Below, one piece after another: positions 11,601-23,639 of a DNA stretch of 64,000 nucleotides. The notes beneath the pieces are model-generated. The model was not told the DNA's origin and searched no databases. It saw nothing but the letters and a program-made list of their open reading frames with translations. The position numbers and the translations under genes are program-made. Source of the DNA: Epiperipatus broadwayi. Lineage: Eukaryota > Onychophora > Udeonychophora > Euonychophora > Peripatidae. Every line of letters begins with the position of its first letter. Positions within the stretch are counted from its first letter, which is position 1. Where the stretch lies: assembly GCA_028023455.1 (NCBI GenBank), contig JAQFVV010012405.1:10187923-10251922 (forward strand), read 5' to 3'.

Positions 11601-13477
11601 ATTATATTTTTTTTATAAAATTAATGGAAAAGTAGATACACTGCTGAATGATCTTGAATTCCAATAAAGATGAACCCCTTACTAGCCCAGTCTACTCTTT
11701 ATCTCGGGAAAGTGGTTGATTCTTTGTTAATAAGGAAGGCTGAACAATAATACACAGCATTACACTAGGCTTTATAATTAAATATTAACTTTATTAAACT
11801 CCTAAGACAATTTGTACAGCCCTATGACAATTTAACTATTTTCAAAATAATAACGAAAATTAAAGTACATAAAATACTAAAAAGCATTGTTAGTGGAAAT
11901 TTAGCTGAGTTTTAAATAGCTTTCTGAAAGGAATGGAATGATCTGAGCTTTTCTCCTGTTTATACACTTTTAAACAATCATTTTAAAATATATTATATAG
12001 TGTACTAATCTCATATACGTTAATCACAGTATGCATACGCCTAAAAAAAAATGTCCCTCACTGTTTCTTATGCGATGATATTAAGCACTTTGCTAAATTA
12101 AAACATTTTGAGCATGAGGTAATTGCCTTTCCAAACATAAGTCCTGCACAAAGCAGACAGTAAAAAGAAAAAAATATAGAGCTACATCTCTTTTTCTTTG
12201 TTTTATACTTTTATTCCCTAAAAAAAATATAATAAAACAATCCTGCACTTAGCGAATGGAATAAAATGATAAAGAAAATACCCTTGTATTAATTTGCATT
12301 GGAGAATCCTGCATGTGCTGGATTGGATAAGTAAATATATTTATTTGAGGGCAAAACATATGCATCCGATGACCCAACTGATTTTCATTTGGTAGTAAAC
12401 CTACTCTTTTCAGAAATAATGAATGCAAGAAAATTATTACACATTTTTTGATCCTGCACATGGTGGTTTGATGATTAATAAAATACTACCAAAGTAAAAC
12501 AAAAGCTATTTTAACTCATTCAAGAATAAGTTTACTATGCTACTATTTCAATTTAAATTAATATGAATGTTAACCTTTATATTGGTTTATTTATTAAGTT
12601 TATTTATTAATAATCACAAATTATACTTAAATTAGAGAAATAATAGTAATAGTAATAAAAAAAAAAGAAAGGACAAATAAAATAGAACAAAATAATGATA
12701 TATAAATAATACTTGATTCTTCTTGGGGCTGGGGCTTCTGATGATGATATATCTCTGCTGAACAGGCGATTGTGGGAAAACTCTTCATGGATGGCAGCAA
12801 AATTGTCTATAGCAGTTACACTGTTAGGAAGAAAAAAAAATCACATCTCTTAATGGCTACATAGTGTTTTGAGAAGTGTGCATATACCAATGTGGTTCTC
12901 TATTCCATGTTTCTTGATGTATCACAAAAAAATCTGAATTCCATTATTTCAGTGGTATAAAATTTTAATGAATGTTTCACTATATTCACTGATTCTTGAA
13001 TACAAAAATATATTCAAATTTAGTAATTTAAAAATTACTTTTCTTTAAGAAATATTAGAAATTTTTTCTAATAAGCTTTCTTATTAAATTGTTCAAAAAT
13101 ATGGATTTTATTCTTTACACTGTCCTTTAAATCAAAAACAGTATAAGTCCTTTTGAGGATATTGCTGAAAAGTTAGAATCTTTAATCTTTTATAAATTAT
13201 TTGATTTTTCCTATTTATATTTGCATGAGTTTGCTAAAGCATATCATATTATATATTGTGATATTACAATTTTTTATTAAATCATTGAGTTAATTTCATT
13301 TCCTTTAATTCATTGATAAATTGCATTTGAACTTAAAGGTTATCACCTTGTCAATTGTCTTTATTAATGAATTAGTATTTCAACAATGGTTTTTCATTTT
13401 GAAGAATGAAAAATACTAATTTATATGTCACATATTTATTTTCATAAATATAATAGAAATAAAAATATAATATATAT
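11601..13477. other. AT-rich DNA, no gene recognised
   Basis: A minus-strand frame of 70 residues at 12461-12249 has no recognisable motif. A slightly GC-richer piece at 12715-12830 (TCTGCTGAACAGGCGATTG) could be an element scrap but has no detectable partner in the window. Nothing else is supported. Confidence 0.4.
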
Positions 13478-13832
13478 ATATTGATTATATGTATGTGTGA
13501 CTAATGTATACTCATGCAATATATATATATTATAACAGGATGAAAATATTTTTGGAAAACCTGAGATGATGGAAACTCATTATCAACCCCAAGTAAACAA
13601 AATATAAATATAAAATTTACAAAAAAGTATAAAATATAAAATTTAAGATATGTAAATATATATTGATTATATGTATGTGTGACTAATGTATGCTCATGCA
13701 ATATATATAATAACAGGATGGAAATATTTTTGGAAAACCTGAGATGATGGAAAATCATTATCAACCCCAAGTAAACCAAATATAAATATAAAATTTACAA
13801 AAAAGTATAAAATATAAAATTTAAGATATAAG
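13478..13832. repeat. Tandem duplication, about 180-bp unit x2
   Basis: Two direct copies lie side by side, about 13480-13662 and 13663-13832. Each begins ATTGATTATATGTATGTGTG and includes AACCTGAGATGATGGAAA and CAACCCCAAGTAAAC. They differ by a few substitutions and a short TA-length change. The minus-strand ORF across it (13779-13501) simply repeats the same peptide and is not a gene. Confidence 0.9.
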
Positions 13833-14985
13833 ATATTAAATATGCTGTTCAAGATATTAATATTCAAGTAAGGTAATGATGTTAAAGCAATGTTTAATAT
13901 AAAAAAATATAATTATATATATATATTAAAGAGCATGATAGAGATCACTGTTTGAGATCTTATATCTCTCAGAGATTAGCTCAATTAACTATTTAGAGCA
14001 ACTAAAAGTATAATCAGCCATACATCAAACAGAATTATCAATAAGTATTAGTAGTATTCAAAAGAAATAACCATTCATCATGAATGATTAACAGTCAATA
14101 AATCAATGGTCAATCTTGTGACTGGATTTGTAATGGGTCTACTATAAACCAGACCAACTATTTAGCCTTTTCCAGCTTGGGCAATTATTTAAACATAATT
14201 TGGATGCACCAACTTAAGTGCCATCCATATGAATATGGAACCATAAAAGCAATAATGATGGGATATTGAAACATGCTGATTATCATCATTGTTCTGGTCA
14301 CTTAGTGCCATTATTGTGCTGGTCAACTGTAAACTTAACTTCTAATAGACTAAAATAAATAAAATGGAGTCAATGGGTTTTGAAGAATGTAATCCTCATG
14401 CCAAACCAAGACAATGTCATACTGGAATAAAATACATTCCCTTTAATATATCAGTTTGTTATGCATGAATCTAGCTCAGAGAACATAAGATCTATAACTG
14501 CAACTGTGATCAAGAGATGATGCATACATAAGATCTAAATCCATTTGGAATTAAGTCACTGGAATAATTTTAACAGCGATATATACGTTTATAAACAACA
14601 AATAAATAAAAAAATTGAATTTAAGGTCTGTAGAATATGGTTATACACCTAGAAATCTTCTCATTTTAATTAATATCACCACATTGAAATTTACATGATT
14701 AATACAAAATTCAAGATGTAACATTGATTTACGATACCTCTTAATGGGTTTACTTAAAACACACACACATATGTACACAAAACACATTATACAATTTACA
14801 ATCAATACATTTTAACTGACCTTTAATAAAATTAAAAAAAAATTGTATGTGTTTTATTTGATTAATATTGATATATACTTGACAATAATTTCTAAACATA
14901 TTTGAATTGTCATAAAATAATTATAAAAATTTTAAGTTATATAAAAATACAATAAATGATTAACATGTATATAAGTGTCTATCTG
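13833..14985. other. AT-rich DNA, nothing recognised
   Basis: This is intergenic sequence without useful ORFs. The piece at about 14100-14560 is a little more complex (CATTATTGTGCTGGTCAAC, ACCAGACCAACTATTTAGCC) and may be an old element fragment, but no family can be named. Confidence 0.4.
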
Positions 14986-14987
14986 AT

Positions 14988-15031
<44 letters not shown>
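14986..15031. repeat. (CA)n then (TA)n compound microsatellite
   Basis: About 20 bp of CA repeat runs directly into about 20 bp of TA repeat. A simple (TA)n tract of about 45 bp also sits at 15485-15530, immediately left of the family B array. The intervening 15032-15484 is AT-rich with nothing recognised. Confidence 0.9.
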
Positions 15032-15032
<1 letters not shown>

Positions 15033-15482
15033 AATAAAGACACATGGCATAGTAATTTCTGAACATATTAGAATTGTCATAAAATAAAAACTTTCTAAGT
15101 TATCACTTGACTGATAAAATAACTCAATTTAAGTTTACTTAAACATATATTATTGGTGCACATATGATAAATGAAATTCTTCTATCATATTTGAATTTAT
15201 CAAAACAATAAAATTATTAAAAAATATTCTTCATAATTAATTCCATTTGAAAAATATACATAAAATTCACACATACATTTCTATCTCTAAAAATATAGAT
15301 ATAAATTACAATTATTAATCTCTCTTTTTGTAGTCAATCAAAGTATTTTCTTTCTCCTTCTTTTTAAAAAAATCAGTCTTGATAGGATTATTGTTGATTG
15401 ATTAGCTAGAAACATCTTTAAATTTAAAAATATGGATTTACAATATTATTTTCATTATGAAAATTATTTAAAATATCAGTCT

Positions 15483-15530
<48 letters not shown>

Positions 15531-15532
<2 letters not shown>

Positions 15533-16905
15533 CAAAAACAAGTTTTAATCACGTTAACTTGCTGTCACTTGTATTTATGATCAATAGATGGTGTTTTACC
15601 AAAAACACTGACCAAGCATACGTTTGTTTACATAAATGACAAAAGAGTCAGAATTCACTATCTCTTTCATTTTTCCCACCCTCAGATCAGCTGATTTCAA
15701 GCTAATTTGCTATCATCAGTGAAGGATAGAGCTAGAAACTAGATCTAAACACTGATTCCAAGTGTTTATGCAAAAAGTTTTTATCAGTTTGCAAGCATGA
15801 AATTTTTCAGACCGGTAAAGTCTTCAAACTCAGCCTAACAAGCTATATAGCTATATGGGTCTGATCTCAGTTCAGTTTCATGACATAATCAAAGCTTCTG
15901 CAATATATATCATTGCAAAAACCTTTAAAGGTACATTTATGAAAAACAAAAACCAAGTTTTAATCATGTTAACTTGCTGTCACTTGTACTTATGATCAAT
16001 AGATGGCATTTTACCAAAAACACTGACCAAGTATATGTTTGTTTACATAAACTGCAAAAGAGTCAGAATTCACTATCTCTTTCACGCCATCTATTGATCA
16101 TAAATACAAGCAACAGCAAGTTAATGTGATTAAAACTCGTTTTTGTTTTTCATAAATGTACCTTTAAAGGTTCTTGCAATGATATATATTGCAGAGGCTT
16201 TGACTATGTGGTGAAACTGAACTGAGATCAGACCCATATAGCTATCTAGCTGATTAGGCTGAGTTTGAAGACTTTACCGGTCTGAAAAATTTCATGCTTG
16301 CAAACTGATAGAAACTTTTTGCATAAACACTTGGAGTCAGTGTTTAAATCTAGTTTCTAACTTTATCCTTCACTGATGATAGCAAATTAGCTTGAAATCA
16401 GCTGATCTGAGGGTGGGAAAAATGAAAGAGATAGTGAATTCTGACACTTTTGTCATTTATGTAAACAAACATACACTTGGTCGGTGTTTTTGGTAAAACA
16501 CCATCTATTGATCATAAATACAAGTGACAGCAAGTTTCATAAATGTACCTTTAAAGGTTTTTGCAATGATATATATTGCAGAGGCTTTGACTATATGGTG
16601 AAACTGAACTGAGTTCAGACCCATATAGCTATCTAGCTGGTTAGGCTGAGTTTGAAGACTTTACCGGTCTGAAAAATTTCATGCTTGCAAACTGATAGAA
16701 ACTTTTTGCATAAACACTTGGAGTCAGTGTTTAGATCTAGTTTCTAGCTCTATCCTTCACTGATGATAGCAAATTAGCTTGAAATCAGCTGATTTGAGGG
16801 TGGGCAAAATGAAAGAGATAGTGAATTCTGACTCTTTTGTCATTTATGTAAACAAACATATGCTTGGTCAGTGTTTTTGGTAAAATGCCATCTATTGATT
16901 ATATA
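15531..16905. mobile_element. Family B array: two forward and two inverted units
   Basis: A unit of about 410 bp (15531-15945) is followed by a forward partial unit (about 15947-16084). Two reverse-complement units then follow (about 16085-16540 and 16541-16895). Unit landmarks are AACAAAAACAAGTTTTAATC at the outer end, CATCTATTGATCAT (inverted), AGTCAGAATTCACTATC, GAAATCAGCTGAT, AGACCGGTAAAGTCTTC and AATATATATCATTGC. TA tracts border both ends. No ORF is present. The TTGAAATCAGCTGATC segment after CACTGATGATAGCAAATTAG resembles the 3' UTR motif of Penelope-like elements, and mixed direct/inverted arrays are typical of that group. The assignment is therefore a Penelope-like non-autonomous derivative, as inference. 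A second copy lies at 48000-48585. Confidence 0.7.
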
Positions 16906-17898
16906 TATATATATATATATCACTATCATAGGTCACTCTCAACTATAACATTTAAAAATTTAAATATATAGGTTTAAAAATATCATTTTAAGGAACTATT
17001 AAAATAACTCACCAATTATGCTTCATATATATATGTTTATCTGTGCTTCTCTGCATATAGCTGAAATAGTGTATATATAATGAATTCTTCATGAAGCTAA
17101 GGAATTCTTACTGAGTTTGGAAGGTACAATCAGGTAAATGGTGACATTCTCTTGGTTTCACTTAGATTTTGGTCCAGCAAACTGTCTTGTTCATATTTGT
17201 GCAGGATAATGAGTACAGAAACCTAGGATGGGCTTCATGAATCAAAACTCCAAAATAGTGAACCAGTATCAGCTATCTCCTTCTGTCTTGACTTCAGCTT
17301 CATCTGATAATGTTAGTTTTCTGTCCTAATCTAGAATACTCTGCTAGTTAGTTATTCCTGACCACCTACAATTACTGCCAACTGCTTCTCATAATATTAT
17401 TAGCCAAAAAACTAAAACTAATCTTTTTATCAACTCTATATATAGTCAACTAAGGTGACAAAAACTATAGTTAGCTGCTGTGACAAAATCACATTAACTG
17501 AAAACTATTTTTTTTATCTTAATTAAGAACAATTTTAATCAAAAGCTACTTTTGCAACCTTATCAAAAGCATGATCAAGTTTTTACTTTTAAAAAAGATT
17601 TCTAGTAGATGAAAATTTTGTTTAATTAATTAAAAAGATTTCAAAATAGATAATATAAATTTTACAATTATCAGTTTAACATGCTTGTTTTTAATTTTAA
17701 AATCAGAATATAATATTAATATTTATTTAGACCTTTATAAACTGTTTAATTTGTAATAAAATTTTATTCTAAATTCAAAATTATTTAACATTTTACTAGG
17801 ATTATTTTATTTCAGGAAATGTAAAAATATATCTAGAAAATTTTTGTCTGTACTTCTCCTTTCAACTTTATATATACTTGTGCATACACACACTATTT

Positions 17899-17901
<3 letters not shown>
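16906..17901. other. AT-rich DNA with a unique more complex stretch
   Basis: Positions about 17085-17400 are less AT-rich (GGATGGGCTTCATGAATC, CTGACCACCTACAATTAC) but have no open frame or repeat partner in the window. The remainder is plain AT-rich sequence. Confidence 0.35.

Positions 17902-17961
<60 letters not shown>
17902..17961. repeat. (TA)n microsatellite
   Basis: About 60 bp of uninterrupted alternating TA. No element end is recognised on either side. Positions 17962-18315 are AT-rich and empty. Confidence 0.95.
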
Positions 17962-17962
<1 letters not shown>

Positions 17963-18315
17963 GTTTTAATGTTAATTAATTGCAAACTCTTTAAATATAT
18001 AGTTGAGTCATAAAATACACTATATTTTGTTCCAAGTCTTTCTCTCATTCAACATATATAGTGTATAATGGTGTACGCTTTATTGGTAAACAGTAATTAA
18101 TATAGTGTACTGTACTTTTCAACATGCACATATAATAACACAGTCACTTTTTTATATATACGTTAATATTATAAATCAAGATTATAATATAAGCAAAATT
18201 TCAAAAATAATAACATAGTTATTAATTATAAGTAAAAGGATACCTTAACATATATTTTACTGTTTGTGTGTTCACACACGTATTTCCTGAAACAATAAGA
18301 ATAAGAAGAAATAAC

Positions 18316-18455
18316 TAACTATCCTGTATTTTTTTTAAGTGTCATAGCATCGGCCGGGACACGAACCCACAACCCGGGCAACTGCCTGCAAGTGCAAGGC
18401 AGTCATGCTGACCTCTCGACCACCAATGCAAGACAACTATCCTATATTTTTATTT
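18316..18455 (-). mobile_element. Retroposed tRNA-like sequence (SINE or tRNA pseudogene)
   Basis: On the minus strand an 83-nt tRNA-like core (18429-18347) is followed by about 8 nt, then an A-rich tail. It is flanked by imperfect direct repeats (AACTATCCTGTATTTTT at about 18318 and AACTATCCTATATTTTT at about 18436, plus-strand view), a plausible target-site duplication of about 16 bp. The acceptor stem GCATTGG/CCGATGC forms seven pairs with one G-U. The D-stem GTCG/TGAC forms, and a B-box GGTTCGTGTCC is present. The core resembles tRNA-Gly, with a 7-nt insertion (GTGGGTT) before the T-loop. Removing it conceptually would restore a CCGGG/CCCGG T-stem. The anticodon loop is not clear, so it is not a functional tRNA. 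The surrounding element is too short for a composite SINE. Confidence 0.7.
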
Positions 18456-18955
18456 TGAAAATAAACTAAATATCAAAATGTCAGACTTTCATATTTTTTA
18501 GACAATATTCCTTTTTGCAAGATTTTTTTTTTTTTAGAAACACAATAGTAATCTTGTTATCAAGAAATTAGAATTCTCTAATTATTTTGACATTTTAAAG
18601 TCCAATTTCAAATCTTAATATGTTCTAAAAAATTTTAAAACTATTAGCACTATGAACAAAAAATATTCTATTATACAAAATACAACACACAAATTCAAAA
18701 AGAGTAAGAAAAAAAAAGAATAAAATGTATATGATTTCAATACAAACCAAAGAAATTTTATTGATATATAAGCATATGCAGTGCTCAAAAAAAAAAAGAA
18801 ACAAATGACTGCTGGATATTACAAATTTTGTAAATTTTAATGGTATTGTTGTTAGTTTATTTAATTTTTTGTTTGTTTGTTTATATTTTTTTGGGAAATA
18901 GTATGTGATTAGATTCAGCATAGTTCACAACTCCACTAGATGACAATATTTTTTA
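18456..18955. other. AT-rich DNA, nothing recognised
   Basis: A 98-residue minus-strand frame at 18921-18625 is rich in Phe, Leu and Ile from A/T runs and shows no domain. It is considered chance. Confidence 0.4.
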
Positions 18956-19640
18956 TTGGTTATTTCTTTTATTTTTAAAATTTATTGTCATGTATTGATA
19001 CTAGAGGAACATTTAATTATATTTAAAATTTGTAGTGAGTTAATTTCAAAACATTACATTGCTTTTGGGTCATATTTACAAGGAGTAATTATGATTTCTG
19101 CCATTATAGATTGAATTATGATTTCTGCCATTATAGATTGAATTTAAATCATTTATAAATTAATTTTAATAATATCTAAGTTAATTTAAATTTCACATTT
19201 GTTAATATTTTAAACATATGCTAGATAAGGTAGGAAAGGTAACAAAAAATAATTTTAATTTCATCATAATTAAAAAATCTTCATTATAATATATATTAAA
19301 AAGCTCCCATACCTAGATGTATGTTTAAATATGGGCTGAATTAGTTTGAAATTCTATTTAGCTGGTCCAACCCAGCTATCCATTCTCTATTGTTAGTATA
19401 TAATATTAGATGTTCTTAATTATTTGTACATTTCTTTAGTTATTGTCACACATTGATTTTTTTTTTACTGGCAGAACAATTATTTCATAAGGGAATCAAA
19501 ACAAGTAATTGCTGCTATTGTATTTTAAATTTAGATCATTTAAAATTAATTTTAATAATGTTTTGGTTTATTTAAATTTCACTCTTGTTTATATAAATAT
19601 AGGTCAGATAAGGTAAAATAGGTAGAATCACTTTTTTTAC
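18956..19640 (+). repeat. Diverged direct duplication, about 200-bp unit
   Basis: Positions about 18985-19235 and 19440-19635 share order and wording: a TTGTCA..TATTGAT start, TTTAAATCATTTA, TTAATTTTAATAATNT, TTAATTTAAATTTCAC and AGATAAGGTA. Divergence is high, so the duplication is old. Inside the first unit a 32-bp block (ATTATGATTTCTGCCATTAT start) is itself tandemly doubled at about 19088-19142. No coding function is apparent. Confidence 0.65.
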
Positions 19641-19932
19641 TAATTCATAAGCATTTGCAAAAAAGTGGTGTGAAATTGTACTTAATTGCAGGCAACCCTA
19701 TTTGCCCATAATTTTTTGAATATTTTTCAACTTAGCATGAACATGGATATTTTTTATATAAGTTCAATTATTGGGAAAGGATGTGTTTTACAAGTACCTA
19801 AAAGAAGTAATTTTTCCTGCTTTCATAGTATGCATTTATTGATAAAAATAAAAACATGATAAGGGTTTGGAGCTTAAGGTAAACCAACTAAAACCAGGAA
19901 ATACTAATTATAATGTTATAGATTGGAGCTTA
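19641..19932. other. AT-rich spacer before the hAT element
   Basis: No gene or repeat is recognised in this stretch. Confidence 0.4.
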
Positions 19933-19940
19933 ATATAATC

Positions 19941-20401
19941 CAGGGGTGGGCAATTGTTTTGGCTTGGGGGCTGCAGAGGTTGGTGATGTGCCGCATCAGG
20001 GGCCACATTGTGGAAGCAAAGGGCCACATTTGTTTTTCATGGCACAATGAACACACTACTTTATTCCATGTATTACCAAAGAAATATTTGTTTGTCCATT
20101 TCTTCATTAAACACAACATTCATCACTGATGTTATATTTTTTGGTGGGTTCATAGTTTCACTAAAGTTGGAAATGTATATATTTGCTAATGCAAAGACAA
20201 AATTGAAATTAACATAATCAACTGGAAAAGCACTGCACATTGTATCTACACTGTGCATGTGTATTGATGTGGACATCCTAGTGGAAAATATGAGACAAAT
20301 CTTCAGTCATGTATGGGAAAGAAATCTCAGTTTAAGGTGGATTTTTCTGATTGTCTTGGTGGATGGCATGTGACCCTCAGGCTGCTATTTGACCACCCCT
20401 G
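19941..20401. mobile_element. hAT-type MITE with terminal inverted repeats and 8-bp TSD
   Basis: A 461-bp non-autonomous DNA transposon. It starts CAGGGGTGGGCAA and ends with the complement of CAGGGGTGGTCAA, so 12 of 13 terminal bases match. Flanking 8-mers are ATATAATC (19933-19940) and ATATAAAC (20402-20409), 7 of 8 identical. An 8-bp duplication and CAGGGGTG ends are diagnostic of the hAT superfamily. The left interior (GGGCCACATTGTGG) also resembles hAT elements common in animals. ORFs on both strands across 19916-20276 are short shadows. No transposase is present. Confidence 0.85.
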
Positions 20402-20409
20402 ATATAAAC

Positions 20410-20899
20410 TGATCAAATTTAGGAAATACAAACTGTAGCTTTATACATAATCCATCTAAACCTAAATTAAGCATAAACGATAATTTCTACTCTAATTGTA
20501 AATAAATGTAAACTAGCACAATCTGTTGAAAATGGTAAGAAGAATAATTCTGTTAGCTATGCAAATATTGCCCAGCTAGAGGAAGCTAGTGTTGGACCAA
20601 AGATGACCCTATGGCTATAGACCAATGGAAATAGTCCAATATATAAATACAACTAGAAATTTAATAGTTTGAAATAAAATTACCATATATGTCCATTCTT
20701 TCTTGCACATAAATGCCTATATTAAAAACTGTAAACAAGTAAAAAGCTTTAAATGAAGGAAATCAAACTTCATTTTCTTATCTCTGCTTTTTCCTAATCA
20801 AACAATGTTTTGTGTACTAAAAGATTACCTTCCAGTCAACTCACATTCTATTTTCCAGTTAAGAAGATTACATTTCCTTACAGCTGACATTTGAGGGAT
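20410..20899. other. AT-rich sequence between hAT MITE and LINE
   Basis: Somewhat complex but non-coding. It may contain the 5' UTR of the LINE that follows. No boundary was identified. Confidence 0.35.
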
Positions 20900-20945
20900 G
20901 TTTTTAACATGCTAAATGGAGAAATGGAGGAACAAATAGAGATAA

Positions 20946-21491
20946 GTGGAAGAACAAATAAAGACACAGAAAGCTATGGATTATAATTATATGATGAAGT
21001 TGGACCAAATCACAATAAATGAAGTGATAAGGAAATTCAATAATTCAATACCTGCTCAATTTTACCACTCTTTCAAAAACTTTACCAGCAGCAAATCATC
21101 AATTCTCACAGTTACTAACATGGATTGTAATCTCTATAGGTTTCCAATTGAAGAACCTTACATGGAATTAATTATAAAAAAACTATGGAGGATGATATTT
21201 AAAATCCTCACCCATCCAAATAATCACTACATAATAGTAGAGTTTCATACAGATACTCAAATGGAATATTTTCAAAGAAATATCAGATTTGTAGATAACA
21301 AAATTTTTTGTTGCATAGACATGAATCGACCAATAATCCTCTCTGATCAAGTGAAAAACTGTTATCTAAATTTTCAAGCTGCTGATTTACAAAAGATACT
21401 TAAAAATTATGAAACTACATCCGGATTTAAATATACATTAGAAAAAGGGCAGAAACACTATTTTATACTAATACTGCTTTATTTATGTTAA
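20946..21491 (+). pseudogene. LINE ORF1 (Gag-like) N-terminal part
   Basis: A 181-residue open frame. Residues about 95-135 (IIVEFHTDTQMEYF ... VDNKIFCCIDM) look like the RNA-recognition-type fold often seen in LINE ORF1 proteins: two beta-strand-like hydrophobic stretches with charged turns. This is a resemblance only. The true start is unclear because the region upstream is also partly open in another frame. The zinc-knuckle segment that should follow lies in a different frame at 21613-21763, so at least one frameshift separates them. Confidence 0.55.
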
Positions 21492-21611
21492 CTCTTCATA
21501 AAGGAGTATTGCTGTCAGATATTCCTACTATACATGCAGCTGATAATTCACCATTAATTATCTCCATCTGGGGAATCCCCCCCCCATTGTTTTTTCTGAA
21601 AACAGAGAATG

Positions 21612-21763
21612 CATCTGTTTAGAGACTGCTCTGCAAAAGTATGTAAAAATTGTAATGACAAAAAACTCGGATTTCACCAATGTAAAACCAATAGCTTACC
21701 AGAGAATGACTTGCTGAATATTGCCAAGGAAAATGAAGTGAAGTTGTCTCAGCCAAAGAAATG
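21612..21763 (+). pseudogene. LINE ORF1 zinc-knuckle segment
   Basis: A short in-frame stretch reads with the pattern C-x4-C-x2-C-x7-H-x2-C (sequence RDCSAKVCKNCN ... GFHQC), which fits nucleic-acid-binding knuckles in LINE ORF1 proteins. It ends at a TGA near 21761. The segment is frame-shifted relative to the 20946-21491 part. Confidence 0.55.
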
Positions 21764-21903
21764 ACACTAATCCAGAAAATGAGAAAGAGATTGATGTACC
21801 TAAACTGGCACTACTGACTAATCATCCAGATTTCAGCACAGTTATTCCCACCCAAAACCTTAGCCCTCCACAAACTATTCTATCAAAAATAAACACAACA
21901 AAT

Positions 21904-22281
21904 TTGGAGATTGCAAGGATGATCTCTGGGTCCAAAGACATCCAAATGCAAATAAAAAATAATAATAATAATAACAAAAGCAAGGAAATTACTGAAAGAG
22001 TTATGATATTAGATTTGGTGACAGTGCTTAATGATTCTTTTGAATCAGGAAATTCTGACACCTCCCCCACATTGACAGAGAAGAGGAGAAGAACTACAAG
22101 AAAGGACAAATCGGGTAGTCAATCAAAACAATCATCTAGCCAAAATAGAGATAAATCAATATCATCTCTGGATAATAAATCTATCAGAAAACAAAAGAGT
22201 CAAATCTCATTAATTACACCAACTTATAAGGAGCCTCATAAAGTGGAAACACTTGAAAGAATCCCAAATCTCCCTAATTAG
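21904..22281 (+). pseudogene. LINE ORF1 C-terminal basic/Ser-rich tail
   Basis: A 125-residue frame with an Asn run (from an AAT repeat), then a basic patch EKRRRTTRKDKSG at about residues 59-71 and a Ser/Gln/Lys-rich end. Such basic tails bind the RNA of the element. The minus-strand ORF over the same span (22109-21822) is a shadow. It ends about 110 bp before the presumed start of ORF2. Confidence 0.5.
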
Positions 22282-22394
22282 CAGACATATTCTACTTAAA
22301 TCTCTCCACTTTGACAAGATTCTTATTTCAGTAACTCTGGAGATGTTTTTTAGTCTAATGCTTGTAATATTTAGATCATTATATATTTCTTAGA

Positions 22395-23121
22395 GTATAC
22401 AAATTAAATTAATAGGAATTAATTCCAAGGGTCTAAATTTTTTCAAAATGGCCCAGGCAATTAATAAATGGATGAAAACTTATTCACCTCATATCTTATG
22501 CCTTGCTGAAATGAAAATTCACAATAAATCAAATCCCGGGATTATTAATCTATTAGGGAAATATGATAGCATTTTTCACTCTTCTTCCCCCTCTCTGTAG
22601 ATGGAGTTGCAATAATGGTGCACAAAAGCTCACCACTTTCTTCATTTAGAATCATTCATATTCACCAGCACTTACAAATTGCTAACTTTTTTCAGAGGGC
22701 ATTCAGTTTTAACATAATCTTTGTCTATCTTTATAATAATGGAGCATTGATTTACAAAGTTATTTGGTAAATTAACCTCTTCTTGACCATTAATTCATAT
22801 CCATCTGTTTTTCAGTGATTTTAACAATTCATATGAAGTTTTTACCAATAAGTACATTCATCTATTGTATCAAAGGATGATGAGTGGAAAATGATTTTTT
22901 CCTACAGGAGCCTTTCCTTTTACACATTGAAATACAAAACTCTAATTGATCTGATTTTCTATACTCTGGATTTACACTTTGTAATTGATCTGCTCCTTGA
23001 GCCTATCCCTTTCTCAGATCACTTGGAAATGGATATTAAAATCAATGCCAACTTTAGATCTTATCATACAATGAGTTATAATAGGGCACTCATAGTGCTT
23101 CTGAAGACAACTATTCCATAA
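22395..23121 (+). pseudogene. LINE ORF2 endonuclease domain, broken
   Basis: The opening reads GINSKGLN ... HILCLAEMKIH, matching the N-terminal signature of APE-type LINE endonucleases (N-x-GL, then an I-x-CLxE motif with the catalytic Glu). The end reads PIPFSDHLEMDIKI (23001-23042), containing the SDH motif of the same domain. Several stop codons and at least two frame changes lie between them, including around 22600-22900. The domain is dead. Confidence 0.65.
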
Positions 23122-23639
23122 GCCATTATTTCCGAAGCTTATATTTATTTTCATAAGATTAAAATATGACATTTACAGCCAATTGAAGAATGGTTTTATT
23201 TTGTGAACATCCTTCAAACCATTATTAGACATTTATTATTAAAACTCAAGGCCCAACTGGGCACCTAAAGAAAATGGAAACAATTAGCAAAAAGTTGAAA
23301 TCTTTACCCCATAACTCTACTAACATTAATGCCATTATGGACTTGACTGTCAATACAAAAATAAGCAATCTGCCCTTGTTGAATATCTATCAATTAAAAA
23401 ATCTAAGGTTTCCCTCTCCTAACCTGACTCTTGGATCAGGAAATATATTTTCTGGGCATTAGGGACTAGAGGAAACAAATCTGTCCCATCTCAATCATAT
23501 CAAAGAAAATGGGACTCTCTGTCCTACATGAAATCCTTCTGTACTATAAAACCAAATTTTTAATACCAGTTTAACACAAAATAACTATTGAGGCAATAAG
23601 CCTGAAGAATATGATTGGGGCAATTAGGATGAAGAACAA

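Noticed and set aside
15531-16905. CRISPR-like or satellite array
   Set aside because: Units are about 410 bp, in mixed orientation and without unique spacers of constant length. The context is eukaryotic.
18347-18429. Functional tRNA gene
   Set aside because: The anticodon loop is not resolvable, there are 7 extra nucleotides before the T-loop, and an A-tail with flanking duplication indicates a retroposed copy.
19916-20276. Overlapping ORFs on both strands within the hAT element
   Set aside because: The element is a 461-bp MITE. The frames are too short for a transposase and show no transposase motif.
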